Assembly: GCA_964502145.1 (NCBI GenBank)
Contig: CAZCVI010000018.1
Span: forward strand, 1-64,000
Origin: CAZCVI01 sp964502145
Lineage (GTDB): Bacteria; Acidobacteriota; Aminicenantia; UBA2199
Length of the DNA: 64,000 nt
Reading direction: 5' to 3'
Shown here: piece by piece, positions 16,376 to 25,550 of the stretch
How positions within the stretch are numbered: the stretch's first letter is position 1
Layout: each line of letters begins with the position of its first letter
Notes under the pieces: generated by a model
Databases searched by the model: none
What the model was told of the DNA's origin: nothing
Seen by the model: the letters and a program-made list of their open reading frames with translations, nothing else
Translations under genes and position numbers: made by a program

Positions 16376-17698
16376 TTAAACCAGGGAGAGTGTCCGATGG
16401 GCCATGTGCAATAGTCCATGAATCGGGACACCGTGCGGGCAAGCTTTTTCGCAGTGGCCTGAGCAGGTGGCGCATAAATCTGCTTTGGCAGAGTTCAGGT
16501 GGGCGTAATTTTTCATGGCGTATTTTTCTTTGCCCTGGGCTTCGAAATAATGGTTGAATCTCATGATAGCATTCACGGGAACTTTATGCGGGCAAGCAGG
16601 TTCGCATAGGCCGCAGGCATGGCGACAGTAAAACGCACCGCAACCCTCTTTATAAGCAGCCAATTTCTCTTTATCCATATCCTGTAACCGTGTCCCGGAT
16701 AAAGAGACATAGGCGTCGATATCATCGAAATTCTTAACCGCGCAACATACCGTGTTCATATCTGGGTTAGACAGAACAAAACGGATCGCCGCGTCTCTCA
16801 TCCGGTTGGCGTCGTCCAATTTGTATTTGGCAATAAAGTCCGCCGCTATTTTGGCCTTGCCTTCCATTTTAGTGATCATGTTTAGAAATTCTGCGGGAAC
16901 TTCTTTGCCTTCCGCTTTAAGTTTGGCGATTCGTTCCGTTATAACTTTGATTTTCCCGATAGGGTTGACCTTCATCAACGTCGTACCGATATTTTTTTCC
17001 CGGCATAATTTCAGAACTTTTTCGCCGTTATCATTCTGAATAAAATTGTACGCCAAGAGCATCACGTCAAACCGACCATCTAACGCGGCTGCCGTCAATA
17101 CTTTTTCCATTGTTTCTTCCGGTTCCGTATAAAAGTTTGAGCCGTGGTTGGAGACTCCTACAAAGCGGATTTTTCCCTCTTTTTTCAACTGCTCCATGGC
17201 CGCATGAAATCCTTCCGTTTGGAGGGTTTTGACATTTTCAACACTATGCATCATCATACAGTCGATATAATTGGTCTGCAAACGTTCCAGGCATTTATGT
17301 GTCCTGGCAATAAAACCCTCTTTGCTAACATCCTCTTTGATGACTAATTTAGACGTGATGAACAAAGATTTGCGGTCCCTATTTTTAATCACCGTGCCGA
17401 TCAACTGTTCATTTTCGTATTCTTCAGCCGTATCAATATAATTCACCCCCGCATCCAGGTATTTTTCCAATACCGTCGGGTCTTTTACATACCCGCAACT
17501 CACATCGGACACTTTAAACCCCGTTCGTCCCAAAGTCCGGTACTCTTTAATTTTGAATGGCGTGCTACTCACTTCCGGTTGGGCTGTTTGTGGGTTCCCA
17601 CTAGCCAGTAATCCCGTGCTTGCCACCCCTACAGCACTAACGCCGAGGGCAGAGTTCTTTAAAAAACTGCGTCTGTCCATTCCTTTTTGTTCTTTCAT
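16376..17698 (-). CDS. Tat-exported aldo-keto reductase with two Fe-S cysteine clusters
   Basis: A 440-residue protein with three parts. The N-terminus has a Tat signal (DRRSFLKNSALGVSAVG). The centre is an aldo-keto reductase barrel with its tetrad visible: D in YIDTAEEY, Y in the same segment, K in FITSKLV and H in MMMHSV. The C-terminus carries two ferredoxin-like clusters, CRHACGLCEPACPHKVP and CATCSGHCEKACPHGVP. This family is common in anaerobes and probably links NAD(P)-type or quinone chemistry to the Fe-S clusters outside the cytoplasm. Start: ATG 17698 has AGGAGG 10 nt upstream; a GTG at 17704 with 4-nt spacing is an alternative. Monocistronic. Confidence 0.85.
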   Translation of the reverse strand: MKEQKGMDRRSFLKNSALGVSAVGVASTGLLASGNPQTAQPEVSSTPFKIKEYRTLGRTGFKVSDVSCGYVKDPTVLEKYLDAGVNYIDTAEEYENEQLIGTVIKNRDRKSLFITSKLVIKEDVSKEGFIARTHKCLERLQTNYIDCMMMHSVENVKTLQTEGFHAAMEQLKKEGKIRFVGVSNHGSNFYTEPEETMEKVLTAAALDGRFDVMLLAYNFIQNDNGEKVLKLCREKNIGTTLMKVNPIGKIKVITERIAKLKAEGKEVPAEFLNMITKMEGKAKIAADFIAKYKLDDANRMRDAAIRFVLSNPDMNTVCCAVKNFDDIDAYVSLSGTRLQDMDKEKLAAYKEGCGAFYCRHACGLCEPACPHKVPVNAIMRFNHYFEAQGKEKYAMKNYAHLNSAKADLCATCSGHCEKACPHGVPIHGLLHMAHRTLSLV

Positions 17699-17970
17699 GC
17701 TCACTAAGCCTCCTGGTTTTTGTTTTTCTTTCTTATAGATAGTAAGTCACTTGTGTTTTAATAGTATTAATACGTATCGGATACCAGAAGAGTTTGATTT
17801 TGTGCAAACCCATCCGTTTGGAACGGTGCTTCGGTGGCAAAAATAAAAATCTCAGAAAATATCAGAATCTACCTGCCCAGAGATTGAAAAAAAATCGAAA
17901 ATTGGGTATGATTGTACCTTCCAACGTGATAAAATAGAAAATTAATTTTAACAGAGAATAAGAGGTGCAT

Positions 17971-19860
17971 ATGCATAAGAATTCATTATCAGAAAAGTGG
18001 CGGTACAAGTTCGATAATTTTATGGCCCGGGGGACCGTGTCCCTGATTGGTGGTTTGGGCTTCCTTTCATTACTGATCGTATTAATTGCCGGTGTGGTGT
18101 TGGTGATCCTTGGGATTGAATCGGGGAAAGACGGTATAATCGAAGCCGGATGGCAGGGATTGATGCGCACCCTGGATTCTGGGAACATGGCGGATGATAG
18201 CGGCTGGATTTACCGGTTAATCATGCTTTTTGTGACTGTGGGCGGTATATTTATTGTCAGCGCTCTCATCGGTGTGATCAGCAGTGGTCTGGACGTTAAA
18301 TTTGAAGAGTTACGCAAGGGCCGTTCCAAGGTCATTGAAAAAGACCATACTATAATATATGGTTGGTCATCGCATATCTTCTCGGTGATCTCGGAAATTT
18401 CCCTGGCCAATGAGAGCAGGGGCGGCGCGGCTATTGTGATCCTGGGCGATAAAGACAAGGTGGAAATGGAAGAAGAAATCCGCGAAAAAGTGGGTTCCAC
18501 CGGTAAAACGCGCGTGGTGTGCCGTTCTGGTTCACCTGCAGATATCGCCAATATCAAGATTGTCAGTCCTGAAACCAGCCGCACTATTATTATCCTGGCC
18601 CCGGAAAAAGAGAACCCGGATGCAGATACTATCAAAACAATCCTGGCACTGACCAACAGCCCTGTACGACGTCCTGAACCCTATCACATCGTGGCAGAAA
18701 TCCATGATGCTAAAAATATGGATGTGGCCAAGATGGTGGGTAAAGATGAAGTAGAACTTATCGAAGTCGGCGACTTGATCTCCCGGGTCATTGCCCAGAC
18801 TTGCCGCCAGTCCGGCCTGTCTATTGTGTATATCGAGCTGTTGGATTTTGGCGGTGATGAAATTTATTTCAAGGGAGAGCCTTCATTAACGGGCAAAACT
18901 TACGGTGAAACGCTGTTTGCTTATGAAGATTCGGCGGTGATGGGAATTATTACCAAAAGCAACGATGTATTGATTAATCCACCCATGGATACCCACCTCC
19001 ATGCCGGTGACAAACTCATCATGATTGCCGAGGATGATGACACCATTGTTCTTTCCGGTATGAGGGATTTTGCGCTCAAGGAAGCCGCTATCCAGAATAA
19101 GATCATGGCCCCGGCTGCCCCGGAATACACCCTGGTTTTGGGTTGGAACCACAAGGCTGCCACTATTATCACAGAACTGGACGCCTATTCGGCCCCGGAT
19201 TCGGGATTAACCGTGGTGGCGGATTATTCCTGGAGTGCCGAGGAGATGGAACGGATCATTGGCCAGTTGAAAAACATTAAGATCAGCTTTGCCAGCGGTG
19301 ATACGACGGACCGCAGAATACTGGACTCCTTAAAGGTAGAGAAATACGATCATGTGATCTTGCTCTGCTATTCCGGCATGTTGGAGATGCAGGAAGCGGA
19401 CTCTCGCACCTTGATCACGTTGCTCCATCTTCGCGATATCGACGAGATTTCTGGCAAGGATGTCAGCGTGGTCAGTGAAATGTTGGACCTGCGCAACCGT
19501 GCCTTGGCAGAGGTCACCAAAGCCGATGATTTTATAGTGAGCGATGAATTGATCAGCTTGATCATGTCGCAAGTATCGGAGAACAAATACCTAAACAAGG
19601 TCTTCAGCGTGTTATTCTCACCTGAAGGTTCCGAAATCTATTTGAAACCAGCGGAAAAATACGTGGTTCCGGGCCAGACCGTGAATTTTTACACGGTGAT
19701 GGAAGTAGCCAAGCGGCAAAATGAAACGGCCATTGGTTACCGGATAAAAGCGCATGCCAGTGATTCGACAAAGGCTTACGGCGTGGTCATCAACCCGAAA
19801 AAATCGCCAACCTTTATCCTCGGCCCCGAAGACAAGGTGATTGTACTGGCAGAATCATGA
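17971..19860 (+). CDS. CASTOR/POLLUX-type ion channel
   Basis: A 629-residue membrane protein. The N-terminal part has hydrophobic segments (VSLIGGLGFLSLLIVLIAGV and YRLIMLFVTVGGIFIVSALI) flanking a loop rather than a TVGYG potassium filter. Two RCK/TrkA-N-like Rossmann domains follow: HTIIYGWSSHIFSVISEI with a second at YTLVLGWNHKAATIITEL. The two-RCK layout and the IGVISSGLDVKFEELRKGRS linker match the CASTOR/POLLUX (DMI1) family of cation channels gated by calcium or ligands. Start: ATG 17971 has AGAGG at 17961-17965; an upstream GTG lies inside that site. The symporter gene 57 bp downstream could be co-transcribed. Confidence 0.85.
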   Translation: MHKNSLSEKWRYKFDNFMARGTVSLIGGLGFLSLLIVLIAGVVLVILGIESGKDGIIEAGWQGLMRTLDSGNMADDSGWIYRLIMLFVTVGGIFIVSALIGVISSGLDVKFEELRKGRSKVIEKDHTIIYGWSSHIFSVISEISLANESRGGAAIVILGDKDKVEMEEEIREKVGSTGKTRVVCRSGSPADIANIKIVSPETSRTIIILAPEKENPDADTIKTILALTNSPVRRPEPYHIVAEIHDAKNMDVAKMVGKDEVELIEVGDLISRVIAQTCRQSGLSIVYIELLDFGGDEIYFKGEPSLTGKTYGETLFAYEDSAVMGIITKSNDVLINPPMDTHLHAGDKLIMIAEDDDTIVLSGMRDFALKEAAIQNKIMAPAAPEYTLVLGWNHKAATIITELDAYSAPDSGLTVVADYSWSAEEMERIIGQLKNIKISFASGDTTDRRILDSLKVEKYDHVILLCYSGMLEMQEADSRTLITLLHLRDIDEISGKDVSVVSEMLDLRNRALAEVTKADDFIVSDELISLIMSQVSENKYLNKVFSVLFSPEGSEIYLKPAEKYVVPGQTVNFYTVMEVAKRQNETAIGYRIKAHASDSTKAYGVVINPKKSPTFILGPEDKVIVLAES

Positions 19861-19917
19861 TTAGGGATGGATTCCTATTATGATTTCAATTATGATTTCA
19901 ATTAAGATGAATTTACC

Positions 19918-21255
19918 ATGAAAGCAATAGAAGAACTATTCCGTCAAATCAGTGATTTTGTCTGGGGTCCCCCGTTGTTGATATTACTATTGGGCACCCA
20001 TGTATTTTTAACCTTTCGGCTCCGCTTCATCCAGCGCTATATCTTCAAAGCCATTAAACTATCCTTTTCCCGTAAGCGGGAGGGTACAGGCGACATCAGT
20101 CATTTCGGAGCTTTGACCACCGCGTTAGCCGCTACCATCGGCACCGGGAATATCGTGGGTGTAGCCACTGCCATTGCTGCCGGTGGACCGGGAGCTGTGT
20201 TTTGGATGTGGATCACGGGTGTATTTGGTATTGCCACTAAATATGGTGAAGCTGTGCTGTCGATCAAATACCGTGTGACTAACAAAGAGGGTTTTATGTG
20301 TGGTGGCCCCATGTATGTATTGGAACGGGGCTTGAAGCAACGGTGGCTGGGTTTTGTATTCGCCGCGTTAACCGCCGTTTCCGCTTTTGGAATCGGGAAT
20401 ACCGTGCAAGCCAATTCCATTTCCACCATGATTAAAGAGACGTTACACATTGACCCTTGGATAACCGGGATCGTTTTAACTGTAATAACCGCAGTAGTCA
20501 TGTTAGGAGGAATCAAGACAATTGCTATTGCCTGTGAGAAACTGATTCCTTTTATGGTTGTTTTTTACGTGCTGGGAGCCATTGTGTTATTGATTATGAA
20601 AGCAGATACGTTACCGTCCACGATTTCTTTGATCGTGAGTAGTGCCTTTAATGGTCAGGCCGCAGTGGGTGGGTTTATTGGCGCCAGTATACGTGATGCT
20701 ATTCGTTTTGGTGTGGCACGCGGCCTTTTTTCCAATGAGTCCGGCTTGGGCAGTGCGCCGATTGTAGCGGCAGCCGCGCAAACCAAGAATCCTGTGCGTC
20801 AGGCATTGGTTTCTTCTACCGGGACCTTTTGGGATACTGTGGTGGTGTGCGCTCTGACTGGAATCGTGCTGGTGAATTCGGGATTGTGGCAACAGGGATT
20901 AAATGGCGCGGTATTAACCAAAACCGCATTTAGTCATTTCACTACTATTGGACCGATTATTCTGGCCATTGCTTTGTCCACTTTTGTGTTTTCCACCATT
21001 CTGGGCTGGTCCTATTATGGGGAAAAAGCAGTGGAATATCTGTTAGGGACAAAGGCGGTCATGCCTTACCGTTTTCTGTGGGTGATTATGGTAATGGTAG
21101 GTTCCGTGGCTTCATTGCCGGTGGTGTGGTCGTTTGCCGATATTACCAATGGGTTAATGGCCATCCCGAACCTGATCTCCCTGATCTTTTTGAGCGGCGT
21201 ACTGGTTTCAGAAACAAAAAAATACCTCTGGGACAACAATCTGGACGGGGATTAA
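19918..21255 (+). CDS. AGCS-family sodium/alanine symporter
   Basis: A 445-residue, full-length member of the alanine or glycine:cation symporter family. Diagnostic segments include ALAATIGTGNIVGVATAI (the family signature near residue 68), GGPMYVLERGL, AFGIGNTVQANS and RGLFSNESGLGSAPI. About ten hydrophobic helices are visible across the length. It imports small amino acids with sodium or protons across the inner membrane. The upstream 57 bp contains a 12-bp direct repeat (ATGATTTCAATT twice) and no clear Shine-Dalgarno. A long hairpin repeat follows the stop. Confidence 0.9.
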   Translation: MKAIEELFRQISDFVWGPPLLILLLGTHVFLTFRLRFIQRYIFKAIKLSFSRKREGTGDISHFGALTTALAATIGTGNIVGVATAIAAGGPGAVFWMWITGVFGIATKYGEAVLSIKYRVTNKEGFMCGGPMYVLERGLKQRWLGFVFAALTAVSAFGIGNTVQANSISTMIKETLHIDPWITGIVLTVITAVVMLGGIKTIAIACEKLIPFMVVFYVLGAIVLLIMKADTLPSTISLIVSSAFNGQAAVGGFIGASIRDAIRFGVARGLFSNESGLGSAPIVAAAAQTKNPVRQALVSSTGTFWDTVVVCALTGIVLVNSGLWQQGLNGAVLTKTAFSHFTTIGPIILAIALSTFVFSTILGWSYYGEKAVEYLLGTKAVMPYRFLWVIMVMVGSVASLPVVWSFADITNGLMAIPNLISLIFLSGVLVSETKKYLWDNNLDGD

Positions 21256-21293
21256 GTGACTGTGTAACCCACTCGGGATTCATCGTTAAAAGA

Positions 21294-21432
21294 ATGGACT
21301 TACTGGACATTCTGGACTTCATGGACATGTAAATATTTTTTTTTTGGCCCAGCAAGTCCAGCAAGTCCAGATTGTCCAGTAAGTCCAGTTTATCTACCAT
21401 GTTTTTTAGCAATTTGGCAGTGGATTCAGGGG
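21294..21432 (+). repeat. 9-bp-arm hairpin repeat, copy A
   Basis: The left arm is a run of 9-bp TGGACNNNN units (TGGACTTAC TGGACATTC TGGACTTCA TGGACATG, 21295-21330), followed by an AT-rich loop with a T run. The right arm has the complementary CCAGNAAGT units ending at about 21389. The conserved tail follows, with TTTGGCAGTGGATTCAG at 21413-21429. It matches copies at 25326-25463, 63402-63513 and, inverted, 41020-41120. The T run and stem would act as a terminator for the symporter gene, and the tail abuts the promoter of the next gene. Confidence 0.75.
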
Positions 21433-21449
21433 TGATAGAAAAAACACGC

Positions 21450-21478
21450 TTGACATTATTTTGACAATGTGCTAATTT
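21450..21478 (+). promoter_or_regulatory. Promoter of exported alpha/beta hydrolase gene
   Basis: TTGACA (21450-21455), 17-bp spacer, TAATTT (21473-21478); AAGGAGG follows just before the ATG at 21503. Confidence 0.6.
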
Positions 21479-21502
21479 TTATTCAATTTAAGGAGGAATA
21501 TT

Positions 21503-22507
21503 ATGAATATTTTGAAGAAAATTAGCGGTGTTCTTGTTTTATTGGCTTTTTGTTTTACAGTGGGGGCAGCGGATTTACAGAAGACATGGGACCAGGGTTC
21601 CCAGGCGGTGGACGAGATATATACCAATATCCGGCATGCTGGTGCCAAGTACCAGTGGGAAGAACGTACCGTATCTTTCCAAAATGAAGGGATGAACTTG
21701 GTTTGTTCGCTGGTGCTGCCTAAGATCGCAAAAGAGGTTCCAGTGGTTCTTATTCTAAACGGCTTTGCCGGGGATAGACGGGAGATCAAGATTCCAGGAA
21801 CCAATGAATATCTATGGGAACGGCTCTCACGCATCTTAGCTGAACAAGGTCTGGCTTCCTTGCGCATTGATTTTCGTGGTTCCGGGGACAGTGATGGTGA
21901 GTTTACTATGACTACTTTTTCTACCCAGATATCCGATGCGATAGCGGCAATAAGTTTTATTCGTCTGCACCTGCGTGATCTGGTGGATTGGAAATCTATT
22001 GGCGTTTTGGGGTTCAGCCAGGGTGGTTTGGTAGGAGCATGCACGGCATCGCGGGATGAACGGGTTGAATCACTGTTGTTGTGGTCACCGGTTTCCCATG
22101 CACCGATTGTGTATGAAGGACTTTTTTCTAAAGCGGGCTTAAAGCAAGGTTTAGCTCTCCCAGCAGGCGGAACAATCACCCTGCCGATTTATGTCAATGA
22201 TGCGTATGTCAATTGGGATGTGCCCCTGGGCAAAGGATTCTTTGAAGAACTTTTTCGGATTGACCCGGTAGCGGAAGTGAGTCGACATTACACGGGCCCA
22301 TTAATGGCGCTTTGCGGTGCTACGGATCCACTTATTTGGCCGCAACCTTATATGAGTGAACTCTACCTCACATACCATGAAGGATTTGAAAAAATGGTTA
22401 TGCTGGATGCGGACCATGCGTTTAACTATTGGGATGGCCCAGAACCGGAAAAGTTTCATGATGCGTGTTATTGGAGTGCTGCCTGGTTTCTTTATACACT
22501 TGATTAA
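21503..22507 (+). CDS. Secreted alpha/beta hydrolase
   Basis: A 334-residue alpha/beta-hydrolase with an N-terminal signal peptide (ISGVLVLLAFCFTVGAADL; cleavage likely near residue 22-23). Catalytic features: nucleophile elbow GFSQGG with S172, an acid in CGATDPLIWP (about residue 272) and H in LDADHAFNYW (about residue 306). LNGFAGDRREI and RIDFRGSGDSDGEF are the typical oxyanion-side loops of BD-FAE/feruloyl-esterase-like peptidase_S9 relatives. It would act in the periplasm on an ester or peptide substrate that cannot be named from sequence. AAGGAGG lies about 7 nt before the ATG. Monocistronic with its own promoter. Confidence 0.85.
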   Translation: MNILKKISGVLVLLAFCFTVGAADLQKTWDQGSQAVDEIYTNIRHAGAKYQWEERTVSFQNEGMNLVCSLVLPKIAKEVPVVLILNGFAGDRREIKIPGTNEYLWERLSRILAEQGLASLRIDFRGSGDSDGEFTMTTFSTQISDAIAAISFIRLHLRDLVDWKSIGVLGFSQGGLVGACTASRDERVESLLLWSPVSHAPIVYEGLFSKAGLKQGLALPAGGTITLPIYVNDAYVNWDVPLGKGFFEELFRIDPVAEVSRHYTGPLMALCGATDPLIWPQPYMSELYLTYHEGFEKMVMLDADHAFNYWDGPEPEKFHDACYWSAAWFLYTLD

Positions 22508-22584
22508 TTTATTCTGAAGATAATAAGTGAGCGTATAATAAGTTTGCAAATAATAACGTTGAAGACAGTAATGAGGTGAGTGAA

Positions 22585-23949
22585 TTGAGTGAATTGAGTG
22601 AAGTAAATGGGGCGAAGATACCCGCTCTGAAACCCGTGTTTGTGCCTGTTAACCCGCCTTTTATCCAGGCTATGGCGATGACTTTTATCGCTTGGTTTTC
22701 CGGCAGGTTAACGGCGGATGCCGTTTTTGGTACGGACCCGACTTTGTTTATGTTTCTCCTCTGTGGTGTGATTTTTGGAGTTACCGGTGCATTGGCAATT
22801 TTTGCTTGGTCCTCTATTTTCTTGATTGGTGAAGAGGGACTGCGAATGGACGAGGAGGGTGTTTTTGATGTGCAAGCGGGATTGACGAAATCGGTCATCC
22901 GCTCTTTGTCGTGGGAAAGTATTACAGGGATAAAAATGGAGGAGGAGTTCCTTGTTTTTTCAGGGACGACTCATAAACTGCGGGTTTCTACACCCCAATT
23001 ATTGGAAAATCCCGATTGGATACTGGAACGGGCCAATGTCTGGTGGCGAGCAGTTAAAGCGAAAAGCACCAGTGACGCCACGCTCCAACCGTTAGAAGAA
23101 ATTGGCACTGTTTTTGAAGGTGAAACCTGCAAAAGCTGTGGTAATATTATGGATGTGCCATTGAGCGAGAATGATGAATCCGAGGTGTGCTGCTCTTGCG
23201 GTGAAAAACAGGGGCTTTCTGGGCAGCTCAAAGAATCTTTAAAACGTTTTGTTGCTTTAGTGTCACAATTACCTGTGACACACCGTCAGTTCCCTGAAAA
23301 AGTCATGCGGTCTCTCATTGAGGGAAACGCTACACAGCGTCGGCTTATATTGGGCGCGGGTTGGCTTACGGCTATCGCTTGGCTGATTTATGCAGGGGTA
23401 GGTTTGAGCCGCGTGTTGTCCAAACCGGGCAAGCCAGAAATTGATTATGTGAATCTGGGCGTTGTGTTTGGGTTTATATTGCTTTCCATAATCACGGCCC
23501 ATGTGGTGGCGAATTTTATCAGCAAAGCCTGCCGGGCTATTTCTTTACCTTTTAAGGCATCTGCCAAAACCAACGGAACACTGGTCTGTCATCTGTGCGG
23601 AACACCATTAACTGTAGAAGGGGTAGTACGTCGTTGCGATTGTTGTGTATCAGACAATGTGGTAATGGGCAAGGAACTGGTCGAGGGGGAACCCACGGTA
23701 AAAAAATCGTTGCAACAATTGCGCGTGGCGATTGGTCGCAATACGGAGACAGCAGGTCGTGTTTTGGATGGTGCGGCGTTGAAATTGCAGTTACTGATTG
23801 CGACGCAGTTGTTTTGGCTTCATATTCCTATCCTGGTGACGGTGAATGGTGGTAATGGAATATATATCCGGCTGTCCAGCGTTGTTTTTGCAATCGTGAT
23901 GGGCGTGATTGCATCCTGTATTTTGTCAATGAAGTGGCATTCGCGATAA
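22585..23949 (+). CDS. Multi-pass membrane protein with zinc-ribbon motifs
   Basis: About 454 residues; I do not recognise the family. Two hydrophobic segments near the N-terminus (residues about 30-85) are followed by a soluble PH-like region (LSWESITGIKMEEEFLVFSG). A zinc-ribbon pair comes next (CKSCGN ... CCSCGE), then two more membrane segments, a second CHLCG ... RCDCC pair, and two final helices. The paired CxxC motifs suggest metal binding on one face of the membrane. Start is uncertain: TTG 22585 has GAGG 8 nt upstream, whereas GTG 22576 overlaps that site. A very strong terminator follows the stop. Confidence 0.7.
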   Translation: MSELSEVNGAKIPALKPVFVPVNPPFIQAMAMTFIAWFSGRLTADAVFGTDPTLFMFLLCGVIFGVTGALAIFAWSSIFLIGEEGLRMDEEGVFDVQAGLTKSVIRSLSWESITGIKMEEEFLVFSGTTHKLRVSTPQLLENPDWILERANVWWRAVKAKSTSDATLQPLEEIGTVFEGETCKSCGNIMDVPLSENDESEVCCSCGEKQGLSGQLKESLKRFVALVSQLPVTHRQFPEKVMRSLIEGNATQRRLILGAGWLTAIAWLIYAGVGLSRVLSKPGKPEIDYVNLGVVFGFILLSIITAHVVANFISKACRAISLPFKASAKTNGTLVCHLCGTPLTVEGVVRRCDCCVSDNVVMGKELVEGEPTVKKSLQQLRVAIGRNTETAGRVLDGAALKLQLLIATQLFWLHIPILVTVNGGNGIYIRLSSVVFAIVMGVIASCILSMKWHSR

Positions 23950-23963
23950 AACGTTTTCCAGAA

Positions 23964-24012
23964 TGTGCCACGGACAGGGGCAGTTTTTAAAAACGCCCCT
24001 GTCCGTGGCACA
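23964..24012. terminator. Bidirectional terminator, 18-bp perfect stem
   Basis: TGTGCCACGGACAGGGGC (23964-23981) pairs perfectly with GCCCCTGTCCGTGGCACA (23995-24012). The loop is itself the palindrome GTTTTTAAAAAC, and T runs follow on the plus strand. It sits between convergent genes and would serve both. The outer motif looks like a member of a dispersed palindrome family, but no second copy is in this window. Confidence 0.8.
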
Positions 24013-24033
24013 GCTTTTTTATCTTTTATTGTT

Positions 24034-25236
24034 TTATTTAATTCCCAATTTCTCTTTTAGTTCGGTGGGGAGTGTGTCTTTGTGAACCATCACGGCCACG
24101 GTTTTCAAACGGAAAAAGGCACGGGAGATGTAGATATAACCTTGATACGCTTGGTCTAAGCCACCGGAATTTTTAGTGAGGTAGAATTTGGTGCCCTTTT
24201 GGTCTTGAGCCAGACCTACAACATGCATCAGATGATCGTCGGTAGTGGTGAAATTATTAAGGGTTGTGGTTCTCATTTCCTGGGTAATTTCTTTTTCTTT
24301 TACAGGTTCGGTGATTTTTTCAGCGCGTTCAGCTTTGGTTTTATCTTCCCACTCTTTTTCAGGAACAATGGCGTAACCCGAACTATGGGCGGTGTCGCTC
24401 CTACCGTTGGAGAAATCTTTTTCGCTGACATCACCGTCCCAGAGAACGGAGTGACCGTTTTTTATGGCATTATCCACTATTTTTTCCAGGTCGTCAATAG
24501 GGATATTGTAGTAGTTGGCATTATAGGTCCAGTTATCGGGAATCTCCAAACGGCATTTTTGGTAATAGGGATAAATATCATACGAAGTCAATTCGATGTA
24601 ATCATCGTAATTGATCTTCAGATACTCATCGGCGAAATTTTTGGGGGTATAGGTTTTGCCGTTGTATTCAAAGGATGTGGGTACTTTGCCCAGGTAAACA
24701 TCAAGAACTGCTTGGTATGCATCCAGCCAGCGTGGGGTGATGCGTTTGCCATCTCGTTTTAATATGCCATCCAGGATACCTTGCAGTACAGAGGACATTT
24801 CGCCGTGGTTATGGCGTTTTTCATTGATATTCATGCCCGGATAGACGGCTTCGGGTACGATGCCGTATTGTTTGATCTGGTCAAGCACATCGTGGGCCTG
24901 TCCACCAGCACTGTGGTTGGCGTTACCATGTAAACGGATGTAATTGGAGGCTTTGAGGGGATAGGTATTCCGAACCACGAACATTTCTGACAGGTCCAGT
25001 TCCTCTTTGCCCAGGCGGAGCAGTTCGGATTCCAGGTATGAAATAGTGGAAAAACACCAGCAGGTGCCTGTTTGATACTGGTTTTTTACGGGGGTTCGTT
25101 TCAGTTCCGTTTCCACTTTGAAGACATATACGGGTTTTTCCGCTTTATCTTCCTTTTTGGTGGCCCCTGTTAACGGAATCAAAGACAACATCAAAAACAA
25201 CACAACCCATGTGGATAAACTACTTTTTGATTTCAT
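24034..25236 (-). CDS. Secreted C1-family (bleomycin-hydrolase-like) cysteine peptidase
   Basis: A 400-residue papain-fold protease with a signal peptide (WVVLFLMLSLIPLTGA). The catalytic cysteine is C59 in NQYQTGTCWCF, the histidine is in DDHLMHVVGLA and the asparagine in LTKNSGG, in the order expected of C1B (PepC/bleomycin hydrolase) enzymes. Relatives are usually cytosolic aminopeptidases; the signal peptide points to periplasmic or secreted use in peptide scavenging. It has a promoter at 25281-25309 and ends against the bidirectional terminator at 23964-24012. Confidence 0.85.
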   Translation of the reverse strand: MKSKSSLSTWVVLFLMLSLIPLTGATKKEDKAEKPVYVFKVETELKRTPVKNQYQTGTCWCFSTISYLESELLRLGKEELDLSEMFVVRNTYPLKASNYIRLHGNANHSAGGQAHDVLDQIKQYGIVPEAVYPGMNINEKRHNHGEMSSVLQGILDGILKRDGKRITPRWLDAYQAVLDVYLGKVPTSFEYNGKTYTPKNFADEYLKINYDDYIELTSYDIYPYYQKCRLEIPDNWTYNANYYNIPIDDLEKIVDNAIKNGHSVLWDGDVSEKDFSNGRSDTAHSSGYAIVPEKEWEDKTKAERAEKITEPVKEKEITQEMRTTTLNNFTTTDDHLMHVVGLAQDQKGTKFYLTKNSGGLDQAYQGYIYISRAFFRLKTVAVMVHKDTLPTELKEKLGIK

Positions 25237-25280
25237 ATTACCTCGCTTCTTATTTTATATTTAAAATAGGTTAATGTAGT

Positions 25281-25309
25281 AATATATATCATACTTACTG
25301 TTTAATCAA
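25281..25309 (-). promoter_or_regulatory. Promoter of C1 peptidase gene
   Basis: Minus-strand TTGATT (complement of 25304-25309), 17-bp spacer, TATATT (complement of 25281-25286). Confidence 0.5.
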
Positions 25310-25325
25310 CTATTTTCTAAAAAAA

Positions 25326-25463
25326 ACATGGACGATATGGACGATATGGACGATGTGGACGATGTGGCCAACGTGGAAGCAAAGCAAAAGTTTTTTTTTG
25401 TCCATGAAGTCCACGTTGTCCACATCGTCCACACCGATTTCAAGAGTTTGGTAGTGGATTTTA
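25326..25463 (+). repeat. 9-bp-arm hairpin repeat, copy B
   Basis: The left arm has ATGGACGAT three times, then GTGGACGAT, GTGGCCAAC and GTGGAAG (25328-25378). A T-rich loop follows, then the right arm GTCCATGAA GTCCACGTT GTCCACATC GTCCACACC (25400-25435). The conserved tail GATTTCAAGAGTTTGG and TAGTGGATTTTAG completes it. The hairpin fills the gap between divergent genes at 25236 and 25551, so here it does not lie downstream of any gene and is not simply a terminator. Confidence 0.75.
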
Positions 25464-25477
25464 GTTGACGCCAACTA

Positions 25478-25507
25478 TTGAAGTAATGTGGGGTTTTGTG
25501 CTATATT
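25478..25507 (+). promoter_or_regulatory. Possible promoter of YfhO-like gene
   Basis: TTGAAG (25478-25483), 18-bp spacer, TATATT (25502-25507). It begins right after the tail of hairpin repeat copy B. Confidence 0.35.
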
Positions 25508-25550
25508 TATTGTTTTACAAGACGGTTTGTGGCATGACTGGAGATATGAA